A stretch of 64,000 nt of DNA, from positions 496,001-560,000 of the forward strand of contig CAUEEP010000887.1 in the NCBI GenBank assembly GCA_958450365.1, given 5' to 3'. The notes below the pieces were generated by a model. The model was given only the letters and a program-made list of their open reading frames with translations, had not been told where the DNA came from and did no database searches. The translations under genes were made by a program, and so were the position numbers. The stretch's first letter is position 1, and each line of letters begins with the position of its first letter. Of the stretch, positions 41,383 through 52,500 are shown one piece after another. Origin of the DNA: Mesorhabditis belari (lineage: Eukaryota > Nematoda > Chromadorea > Rhabditida > Rhabditidae).

Positions 41383-41445
41383 TTCTCTGGCTATTCTCTG
41401 GCTATTCTCTGGCTATTCTCTGGTTATTCTCTGGCTATTCTCTAG
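41383..41445. repeat. CTCTGGCTATT repeat
   Basis: Six copies of an 11-base unit. Confidence 0.9.
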
Positions 41446-41699
41446 ATGTCTTTCTCCGTCCTGCACTCTGTCCACTCTGCACTCTGATCGGACTTTGACC
41501 CTAAAGAAGAGACATTGGGAAAGAGGAGGAGACATGAAAGAGCGAAAGATTGGTTGAATCGAGTCTCTGAAAAGGGAGGGGACACCTCGTGGAGAACAGA
41601 ATGCTGGGAGATGCTTGGATTCACTCACCTTGCGCACTCCCCAACCCATATGGATTTATCAGTTTTTTTTTCTAGACTTTTGAAAGCTCAGTGTCTCTC

Positions 41700-41990
41700 A
41701 GGTGTTGATCAAAGCTTTGAATAGCTATCGTTGGTCTAAAGCCAACGCCTATCTCAGTGTTGATCAAAGCCTTGGATGGTTATCGTTGGTTTAAAGCCAA
41801 CGCCTATCTCAGTGTTGATCAAAGCTTTGAATAGCTATCGTTGGTCTAAAGCCAACGCCTATCTCAGTGTTGATCAAAGCTTTGGATGGTTATCGTTGGT
41901 TTAAAGCCAACGCCTATCTCAGTGTTGATCAAAGCTTTGAATAGCTATCGTTGGTCTAAAGCCAACGCCTATCTCAGTGTTGATCAATGC
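41700..41990. repeat. 55-base tandem repeat with alternating A/B variants
   Basis: Five copies of TTGATCAAAGC(T/C)TTG..., including GGTCTAAAGCCAACGCCTAT. Copies 1, 3 and 5 carry GAATAGCTATCGTTGGTCTA; copies 2 and 4 carry GGATGGTTATCGTTGGTTTA. This gives an A-B-A-B-A dimeric higher-order array. Confidence 0.95.
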
Positions 41991-42454
41991 CTCTATGCAC
42001 TGAAGCCGAAAACAGCTATGGTTTTTGTTCTAACTGTGAGATAGCTTTCCTCTACCTAGTCTCTAAGATTTTTTCCTTCCCAACTACATTTAAGTCCTGA
42101 TCTTTTATCTGAAATCTCGTTGTCTCAGTTGTTGAGCAAGGATTTAGCTGCTGGCTTTAGATTTGCGTTTATCTAGTACTTACAGTACTTAAATTCCAGC
42201 TGGCTCAGCGTAGACGCCAGGTTTTTCCAGGTCAACCCTGGATCTGGCTTAGGCTTAGGACCAAGTCCAGGTGTCTAGATCCAGGAACAAATGGAAAGTG
42301 TACAAGACCAAGTCAAGATCAAAGCTTGAACCTGGCTTGATTTGTCTACCTGCTCTGCTTAGCTTTTATTGAAATCTTGATCTGGATCTGCCTGGCTTGG
42401 CTTGGTCTACTTGACCTGGACCTGCCTGATCTGCTTGACTAATTTCAATTGCGC

Positions 42455-42552
42455 AGACATGAGACAGACAGACAGACAGATAGATAGACAGACAGACCAA
42501 CAGACAGACAGACAGACAGACAGATAGACAGACAGACAGACAGACAGACATC
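42455..42552. repeat. CAGA/TAGA tetranucleotide microsatellite
   Basis: About 23 units, mostly CAGA. Confidence 0.96.
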
Positions 42553-42824
42553 AAATAACCCATTTGTTTTTGTCTCCAAATTTGCTATTTTATTGATCTT
42601 GAACTGGCTTCTGTGAAAGCTTTGACGCAAGTAAAACCAAACCAAAATTCCAATTGTCTTCTCTACTTTGGCTCTTTTCCAGTTCTCTTATCTATTTCCT
42701 TCAGTTTTTTTACATGATTACAGTAAAGTTCAATAAAATTGATAACGGATTAGACTACTTGCATCTTTTGGGTGAAAGGTGGCATTCTTTAATTTCGAAT
42801 TCTCTGAATTGCATGGAATTTAGA

Positions 42825-43258
42825 CATTAGAAGTTATGAAAGAGATTAGAAGATATGTAAGACATTAGAAATTATCTAAGACATTAAAAGCTATCATTTA
42901 GTCATTAGAAGCTATTAATTAGACATTAGAAACTATTATTTAGACATTAGAAAGAGACTAGAAGCTATCATTTAGTCATTAGATGCTATGAAAGAGATTA
43001 GAAGCTATCATTTAGACATTAGAAACTATCATTTAGACATTAGAAAGACACTAGAAGCTATCATTTAGTCATTAGATGCTATGAAAGAGATCAGAAGCTA
43101 TCATTTAGACATTAGAAACTATCATTTAGACATTAGAAAGACACTAGAAGCTATCATTTAGTCATTAGATGCTATGAAAGAGATCAGAAGCTATCATTTA
43201 GACATTAGAAGCTATGTAAGACACTAAAAGCTATCATTTAGACATTAGAAACTATCAT
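42825..43258. repeat. GACATTAGAAGCTATCATTTA minisatellite
   Basis: About twenty units of around 20 bases, with a higher-order unit of about 110 bases in the middle. Confidence 0.93.
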
Positions 43259-43487
43259 CCTCCTCATCAAGATCACTCATTGTTTACTTTCAAAGCTATT
43301 GCCTTCAGAATCCCATTTGATACTTTAAACCTTGATAATTTATGCTTAAAATGATCAATTTTTTAAAGAATTTGATGAAAGTTTACTTGGTTTTTGTCTT
43401 TTTTTTTGCCTTTTTGTCTTTTCTCTGTCTTTTTTTTGTGTTTACTTCGATTCTAAATCATTAGCCATTTCTTTTTTCATATTTTCC

Positions 43488-43497
43488 AATTTTCTAG
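43488..43497 (+). other. Putative spliced-leader acceptor of CPT1
   Basis: AATTTTCTAG ends at 43497, three bases before the ATG at 43501. Confidence 0.5.
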
Positions 43498-43500
43498 GTG

Positions 43501-46500
43501 ATGGCCTCTCCAACGAAACTGTCGTACGAGGTGAATGTGAAACGATATTTGAAAAAATTACCCAAATATGAGGTGAGATTTAATAAGAAATTCGTGTTTT
43601 AAACTTTTATTTGAGTATTTTCTTTGAAATTGATGAAAATTGACGAAAATTGACGAAAATTGACGAAAATTAATGAAAATTGATGAAAATTGAGGAAAAT
43701 TGATGAAAATTGAATGAAAATTGATGAAAATTGAGGAAAATTGATGAAAATTGACGGATTGATTGACTAAAACTGACTGACTGACTGACTTAAACTCAAA
43801 ATCGACTTTCTTTTTACCGTAAAAGTTTCTTGATTAAGAGCTGCGAGAGATTTAAGCAAAAGGATTTGATTAAGACAAAGTTTCTGGGAGAAATTAGAGA
43901 AGAATTAGAATTAGAGCCAGGTGATGGTAGCTGTGATGCCTTAGAGTTGTTGTTGCTTTAGAGCTGTTGTTGCTTTCAAGTGTGACTGTACTCTTGTAAT
44001 TCAGTTAGTCAATTTTGCACTGACAAAGCTGAGCTCAGCTATCAAGCTGAACTGCTAGAGATTAAAGCAATTAAACGCATCACTCGAAAATCCCTCCAAC
44101 TTTTACGCGCTTTCCCTTTTCCTATTGGTAAAAATCTCAATAAGCGATAAAAAGGCCGTCTCGAGAACGCTTTTTTTTTCAATTCTTTTTCATTCTTTTT
44201 CATTTCTGATCAATTAAAGATAAAGATCAAGTAAAATAATGGCCATTTCAACCCGAAAACCTTTGATTTTTATGAAACGAGATAAAGAAATGAGAAATCG
44301 GGAAGTTTACCTCAAAAAAGAAAGGCCTCAAAAGAACAATTTTCATTTCAAAAGTTGTAAAATTTAGCTAAAAGCTTTGAAATCTTTAAAAGATCAAAAT
44401 GAAAATGACAAAAATGACAAAAATCGGTCAGAAATCTGTCAAAAATCCAGATTTCTAAAAGTAGACATTAAAAAAAATAAGAAATTTTGATAAAATGAAC
44501 AAAATTAATCTCTATTTTGTTTACAAAATCGACCTTCATCTTGTTTACAAAATGGATCTCTTGTTCTGATCGATTTCCTAGCCTAGCTTGACAATTGAGC
44601 CTTCTGACTTGACGACCATTGACAATTGAGTTCGTCTTTAAAGCTCGATCGGAATTTCTCTAGAGTCACGCTTCAATCATAGCCAAAATCTGAATCCTCA
44701 CTTAAAAAGCTCGCATTTTAGTTAATCTTCAAGAACTCAATCTTCCCGTTGACCCCGAATGCTCTCATCTATATCACCGCTTTGATGGCTTTGTTGTACT
44801 CACTTGGTGTCTCCCCGCTCAACACTCCAATTGAGTTTGTCAACGAGTTTGCCAGCACGGCGATCAGGTGAGATGTTTGAGTTTGAGTTAAAGCTTGGTT
44901 TGGACTAAGTTAGGCTGTTCTGGACCTGGCTTGGCCTGGCTTGGCCTGGCTTGGCCTGGCTTGGCCTGGCTTGGCCTGGCTTGGCCTGGCTTGGCCTGGG
45001 TTGGCCTGGCTTGGCCTGGCTTGAGCTATTTGGACCCATAAATAGCTGGTTGGACCCATCAATAGCTATTTGAACCAATAAAGGTGATTGTGAAAGCCCC
45101 GCTTCTTTGCCATTGGCAATCTAACTTTGAACACAAATATCTTTGTGTTGGAATGTTCAATTTCAATATTTTTAATATCATTAGATGCGCCAAGTCTTTC
45201 TCTATCGATTGGTACAAAAACTGTTCCAATTGGACAGCTCAACACAAAGAAATTTGAGCTCAAAGTTAGACTGGCAAGGGGAAAAGGGGCGGGACGATGT
45301 ACCTTTTATACTAGCCCCGCCCCCTTTGCCATTGGCAAACTTTGAGCTCAAATTTCTTGTTGACTTTTTCAAAATAAATAGTTTTTATACCAATCGATAG
45401 AGAAAGACTTGGCAAATCTAATGATACAAAGAAGTTTGAAATTGGACAGCGTATAAACGGTCCGTCGCCCCGCCCCTTTTTGACATTGGCAACTCAACTT
45501 TGAACTCAAATATCTTTGTGTTGGGCTTTTCAATTGGAACAGTTTTTGTACCAATCGATAGAGAAAGGCTTGGCAAATCCAATGATACAAAGAAGTTTGA
45601 AATTGGACAGCCCAAAACCAAGATATTTGAGCTCAAAGTTGGATTGCCAATGGGAAAAGGGGCGCACTGGCAAGATAAAGACCAAGGCTAAATTAGAAGC
45701 CTTACTGTAGCCTTCTTTTACTGTAAGCCTGTATCTTTAACCTAGGTCTTGACCTGGTTTCCAAAAACCCCCAAAAACCCCAATCAATTCTCAGCTCTTC
45801 ACTCACCTCTCAAATGATTTCCTTCACTTTGGTGATGTTGCCCACATTGATCACTTTCGTTTTCCTCGTTCGCCTCTCGTTGACAATTATGTTGTACTAT
45901 CATGGATGGCTTTTCGAGGAAATCGGCAAACCGCCAAGCCTATCGACAAAACTATTCTTGGTGAGATGACCAAAAAAGTCAAAAAAAGTCAAAATTCCAC
46001 CTCAACTCTTTAGCTCATCATCACAACGATCAACAAAAACGCGAATTTCCTCTCGTACCGTAACCTTCTTCCATGGCTACCAATTCCAAGCCTAAAGAAT
46101 ACGATTCCAAAGGTTTAATTTGATGCAGTAGGTATGCAAATTTGAGTATCTCGAAAATTTCAGTATCTCGAATCAGTTCAATCATTTCTCTCAAAAGAAC
46201 AATACGATTTGATTTGCCAACAAGCGAACGAGTTCGAGAAAAGCGGAGTCGCTTCACAGTTGCAGAATAAATTGTGGATGAAGTGGATGATCAGTCCGAA
46301 TTGGGTGAGTGTTAGAATATGGCTTTATAGGAATCGAGTTGAATAGCTAGTTGAATTCCTAGTTGAATATCTAGTTGATTATCTAGTTGAATATCTAGTT
46401 GAATATCTAGTTGATTATCTAGTTGAATAGCTAGTTGAATATCTAGTTGAATATCTAGTTAAATATCTAGTTGGATATCTAGTTGAATAGCTAGTTGAAT

Positions 46501-49500
46501 ATCTAGTTGAATAGCTAGTTGAATATCTCGGTGAATATCTAGTTGAATATTTAGTTGAATATCTAGTTGAATATCTAGTTGAATATCTAGTTGAATATCT
46601 AGTTGAATATCTAGTTGAATATCTAGTTGAATATCTAGTTGAATATCTAGTTGAATATCTAGTTGAATATCTAGTTGAATATCTAGTTGAATATCTAGTT
46701 GAATATCTAGTTGATTATCTAGTTGAATATCTAGTTGAATCTCTAGTTGAATATCTAGTTGAATATCTAGTTGAATATCTAGTTGGATAGCTAGTTGAAT
46801 GGCTAGTTGAGTTTCTAGTTGAGTTTCTAGTTGAATCTCTAGTTGAATATCTAGTTGAATGTCTAGTTGAATTGCTAGTTGAATATCTAGTTGAATAGCT
46901 AGTTGATTTTTTGATTAGATCTTTCAATTAGATCTTTCAATTGAATCTTTTGTCTAAAGAATTTCTGTTTTCAATTCAATAATCTCAGGTAAGCGACTGG
47001 TGGAAAGAAGTGGTGTACATGCGGGGACGAGACTCGTTGATTTACACGAATGTCGCCAGTGCGGATATCATTTTTAAGTGAGTTTTGTGTAAAATAGAAA
47101 CTCTAGATTAACAAGCCTGATTTGAGCCTAATGAAGGAGATTCTCCGATTCATCTATTGCTTTCTTGAGCTTTCTTGAGCTTTCTTGCCCTTTCTTGCGC
47201 TTTCCTAAGCTTTCTTGCGCTTTCTTGAGCTTTCTTGCACTTACAGACCATCTTTATTAGAAAAATAAGCATCCAAATAGGAAATTTACAACGTTTTTAA
47301 ACATTTACATATCATCAAAATTTGCATTTAATCAAAAATCGCAAAGAAATCGGTAATTTTTATTCTCTCTTTCATTCCGGGATGGTTCTCGGGAAAACAG
47401 ACAAACATACACTGCTTTTAGAATCATATAGTATAAAGAAGATTAAAAATATTGATTTAGACAACCAACGACAATCCAAGCGGCTCGTGGAGCGGTGACA
47501 ACTCTTCTTCGAATTCATTTCCTTCATGAGGCGCATGAGACGCAAAAGATGAAACCAGTAAGTGATTCATTGAAAGCTTACAGATGTAATATGATCTGGA
47601 AATCGATTATGAATTGAATTTTAGTTCATGATCTAAGCCTAAACCAGACCTGCCAGGTTCAGGCCATGGTCCAGGAGAGGACAGGACAAGACAAGTCTGA
47701 CTTGGCTAGTCTGTTGGGTTATGGATCTAGGTCTAGGTCTAGGCAAGGCTAGAAACAGGTCGAGATCTAGGTCTAGGCAAGGCTAGAAACAGATCCAGAT
47801 CTACGTCTAGGCAAGGCTAGGAACAGATCCAGATCTACGTCTAGGCAAGGCTAGAAACAGGTCGAGATCTAGGTCTAGGCAAGGCTAGGAACATATCCAG
47901 ATCTACGTCTAGACAAGGCTAGGAACAGGTCCAGATCTAGGTCTAGACAAGGCTAGGAACAGATCCAAATCTAGCTCTAGGCAGACCTGGCTTTGTAATA
48001 ATCCTAGAAAGTTTTAGAGGAAAAGAAAAGAAGGAAAGAAAGAAAGAAGGAATAAAGAAAAAGAAGGATCTTGTTTTCAGAAAAGAAGAAGGAAAAGAAG
48101 GATCTTGTTTTCAGATTGGTCTTGGCCCTATCCCAATGTGCCCCACTCAGTACATCGACTATAATCGCTCATTAAGACATCCAAAACACACAAGTGGTCA
48201 GTTTTTTTTTGATTCTTATAAATTAAATGATCGAAATTGAATGCAAATTACAAAAATGTTAATAAAAGTGAGGAGAAAAAGCGATTTTATTTTTGTTAAG
48301 ATGGAAATTGATGAGATTTTGGTCTGCAGAGACTTTAAAAAGATTTTAAATCTACAATTTTTAAGCAATAGCTATCAATAGATTTAGCTACATTGTTCTA
48401 ATTGAATTTTATTGTTTATTTTTAGATGTAATGGAACGTTTGCCTGACGCTAAACACATTGTCGTCAATCACAATGGAGCTTGGTATAAAGTCCCGGTTT
48501 ACACCGGAAAACGCTTGCTTCGAGCTGCTGAATTGGAAAAGTGAGTAATGATCTGTTTAATAATATTTAGTTAAATTAAATTTAGTTAAATTAAATTTAG
48601 TTAAATTTAGTTAAATTTAAGATGTTTATAAATGTATTTTACTTAGTTTGATTGATTTTTTGGAGGGTTTTGGTTTTTGGTGGTTTAATGACTACAGGGT
48701 GACCAAGAATTACCGCAACAACGTCGTATTATTTTATGAGCCCCATTTCACTTTTTGTTTACCTGTTTTTATGGTTTTTGTGTATTTTTCTTATTTTATG
48801 GTATGATTACTAACTTTCAATACATTAGTATGATTGTTTTTAGGAATGGTGAAAGCGTCTCCACATCGACAATCGATCCTTGAGCTTAAGCGACAGCGCG
48901 TTCAGGCGAGCAGCGAGCGAGCGAGCTCTTAAACGCCTGAATGTTCCCAGAATGTCTATGTCTATCTCCTCGTTTCTCGAACCATTCAACGTTATGAAAC
49001 TCTGGGCACAGTTTCTAATCGATCCAGGGATCTGATCGCCCTGAAAGAGATGCAAAACGAACAGCGGTTACTCCGTCAAGCCGGGATAACCGTCAATGGA
49101 AAGACCCCGTTGATCTTTGTTCTTCAAGGTGTGAAAGTAAATGCGGTCAATTATTTAGACTTGCTAAAGAACGAGGTTGTTCCGTGGGCTCAACGCCACT
49201 TCAAAAATCGAATTTGGACTTATCACCAAGATGGTGCGCCGGCTCACAAGGCAAAGAAAGTGCAAGAGTTTTGTTCAAAGACCTTCCCGGACTTCATCTC
49301 GTTTTCTGAGTGGCCACCCAGCTCACCCGATCTTAACCCATTGGATTACTCAGTCTGGAGTGTTCTTGAAGCCAGGGCATTTGCGCAACCACATAAAAAT
49401 ATCGAATGTTTGAAGAAGGCCCTCATCAAAGTATGGGATACCCTTGATGATGCCTATTTGCTCGCCACGGTGCGTTTTTCAACGGTCAACGCGTTTCCCA

Positions 49501-52500
49501 AACGTTTGCAGGCCTGTCTGAATGCCGATGGAGGCAAATTTGAATTTAATTGTTAATTTATTTTTTTTTACTGTTATATGTTGAATAAAGATATTTAAGT
49601 TAACTTTTCGAGATGGATTGCATATTTGGTTAAAAGCCAGGCCTTTTGTGTGTTGCGGTAATTCTTGGTCATCCTGTAGTTAGACTTTGGTTGAATTTAT
49701 ATTGAATCTATGAGCAAATCTCTTCCAAAAATCGTTTTCAAATAATTTCATGTCAAACAATAAAATTGACCAAAACAATAATAAAAAATGAATCAAGAAT
49801 GATTTGTGTTAATAGAAATTGATAGATTTTAAAAGATTTATCGTTAAAAGGCTTTTTGTGACATAAAAAATTGAAAGAATGAGAAAAATGAAAGAAAGAA
49901 TAAAAGAAAGAATAAAAGAAAGAATAAAAGAAAGAATAAAAGAAAGAATAAGAGAAAGAATAAAAGAAAGAATAAGAGAAAGAATAAGAGAAAGAATAAG
50001 AGAAAGAATAAGAGAAAGAATAAGAGAAAGAATAAGAGAAAGAATAAAAGAAAGAATGCAAGGAAGTAGAATGATCAAAAGAAGATCAGAAATAATGAAA
50101 TTTTCTCTAATTTGAAGAAAAATTGAACGGAATCAAGTAATCAAGCAAAATAGAAATATCAAAATAGCAATCAAGCAAAATCAAGCAAAATAGAAATAAC
50201 AAGGACACAAGATAGAATTTAGACTTTAACAGAGAAGAGCCATGTTTTGTGGGCTTATTTAACTGTGTATAACTTTTAGAGTTCTTCAAAATATCATTGA
50301 TCATCCTCAAGAGCCAGTGAAGGGAGAAGCCTATTTGGGCGCTTTGACCGGTTGCTCTCGGGATTTTTGGGCTGAAATCAAGGAAAAACATTTCACGAAA
50401 GGTAAAATTGACATTAGGAAAAAGATTATTTGAATATTTGATCTTTAGGAATTAATGGAGCCTCGGTGAGAACGATTGAGACAGCTTTGGATGTATTGTA
50501 TCTCGATGATGAAGTTCGGGAGTGGGATGAGGTAAGAGTTTGTTTGTCTGTTTGTCGGTTTGTTTGTTAGTTTGTTTGTCTGTTTGTTTGTCTGTTTGTT
50601 TGTTTGTTGGTTATTTTGTTAGTTTGTTTGTTTTTTAGTTAGTTAGTTTGTTTGTTTGACAGTTTGTTTGTTTGTTAGTTAGTTAATTAGTTAGTTAGTT
50701 TGTTAGTTTGTTTGTCTGTTTGTTTGTTTATTTGTTTGTTTGTTTGTTTGTTTGTTTGTTTGTTTGTTTGTTTGTCAGTTTATTTGTTAGTTAGTTTGTC
50801 TGTTTGTTTGTCTTTTAGTTTGTTAGTTTGTTTGTTTGACAGTTTGTTTGTTTGTTAGTTTGTTAATTAGTTAGTTAGTTTGTTTGTTAGTTTGTTTTTT
50901 AGTTAGTTTGTTTGTTTAACAGTTTGTTTGTTGGTTTGTTAGTTAGTTAGTTTATTTGTCAGTCTGTTTGTCAGTTTGTTTGTTTGTTTGTTTATTTATC
51001 AGTTTCCCTTCCAGTTTCCTTTCCAGTTTCCTTTATTAGATTTTAACCCACGATTTTAGAATGACATCACCAAATATGAGCGCGAATATCAACGAACTCT
51101 GACCGGTGATGGCTACAAATTGTGGTGGGATATACCGACTTGCTCGATTGTTTCGAAGAATGGACGAGTGAGGGTTTTGTCAAGATTCTAGAGCATTGTT
51201 TTTCAAGATTTTCGATTAATGTTCGCTTCCAGTTCACTTCAAACGCCGAGCACTCGGTCTGTGATGCGTTAATCCATGTCCATGTCAGAGAGTATATCAA
51301 ATATCACGAGGAATTCTCGGGACATTATCAAGCCGATGGGCATTGTGCTGGATCGGTGAGTTGAAAGGAAACTTCCAGAGTTTATTAACAATTTTAGATC
51401 GATACTGTTCCCTCGACTGAGCGACTTCACTGGGAACTTGAGCAAGAGGTGAGGGTTGTTGAGATCAAAATTGACATAAAAGTTTTCAACATCTTGCTTA
51501 AAAGGCTTTTCTCGGGCGTGGTCGATATGGGCTTGTAGCCTAGAGGATAAGAGGCTTGTATAAGCGGATAAGAGGCTTGTATAACCCTCTTATCCGCTAG
51601 GCTACAAGCCCCAAAGCCAGTTAAGCTTTTTTTGCTCGGGTTCGAGTCACCTTGGAGATTTTTTTGCTCTGATCTGGACTTAGTTCGCTAAATCTAACAA
51701 GGGAATAGTCCAAATTTAAGTTGAAAGATTGGATCGGCATAGTCAAATCAGTACAGGTTAAATGAGAGCCAGAACAAGATGAGAGAAAAGCTAGAAGGCA
51801 GGCTCAGCTCAAAGCGCAGGCTTTGGTCCCCAAGAGCAAGAGCAAGAGCAGATTCAGAAGCCAGGCTCATCGCGTATCGCTTGGCTCATCGCCAGGCTCA
51901 TGACCTGGCTTCAAAGCTGGAAACAATCTTGCACTTGATAAAGTTTCTTAAAGTATAGCTTGTGAATTCAGCAATTCAACATTCAGCATTCAGCAATTCA
52001 GTTTCTAGATCCTTGACGCCGTCGACGAAGCATTCGTCGTCTCAAAAGCCGCCGCTGACAACCTTGAGAACGCCGCTTTAGTCTTTTTCGATTACGGAAA
52101 AGATTTCATCAAGAAAGCTCGCGTTTCTCCAGATGCTTATATTCAAATGGCACTACAAATGGCTTATTACAAGGTAAGGAAAAGAAATTATCGGAGTTTA
52201 ACAGGGTTTTTCTTTTGCTGGGACTTGAACCGGCAAGCTTTCGCTTTCCAAGCGACTATTCTAGCACTAGGCTACGACGCAATCGATTCACTGCTGTCAG
52301 GGATGATTTTATGCCTTACTGCTAGGGTAATCAAGCTAAAATCAAGCTAAAATAAGCTCAAATCCCATCAAATTGAGTTAGCTTTCTTTTGTTTTCTAGT
52401 TCAAGCGATGTCTTTATCAAAATATGCTTTAAATCTTGAAAAATCAAAGATCAAAATCAAGATCAAAGATTACATTGACATTATTTTCTTTATTCAGGAT

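Noticed and set aside
41700..41990. CRISPR-like array of 55-base repeats
   Set aside because: The copies are contiguous without unique spacers, and the host is a eukaryote. It is a dimeric satellite.
43498..43500. Joining the 39065 exon cluster to CPT1
   Set aside because: The only phase-compatible donor (39282) is inside exon 3, and the CPT1 ATG has its own acceptor-like tract. The two are kept separate.
49753..50115. Lys/Glu/Arg- and Ser/Phe/Tyr-repeat frames
   Set aside because: The AGAAAGAATAAA repeat inside CPT1 intron 9.
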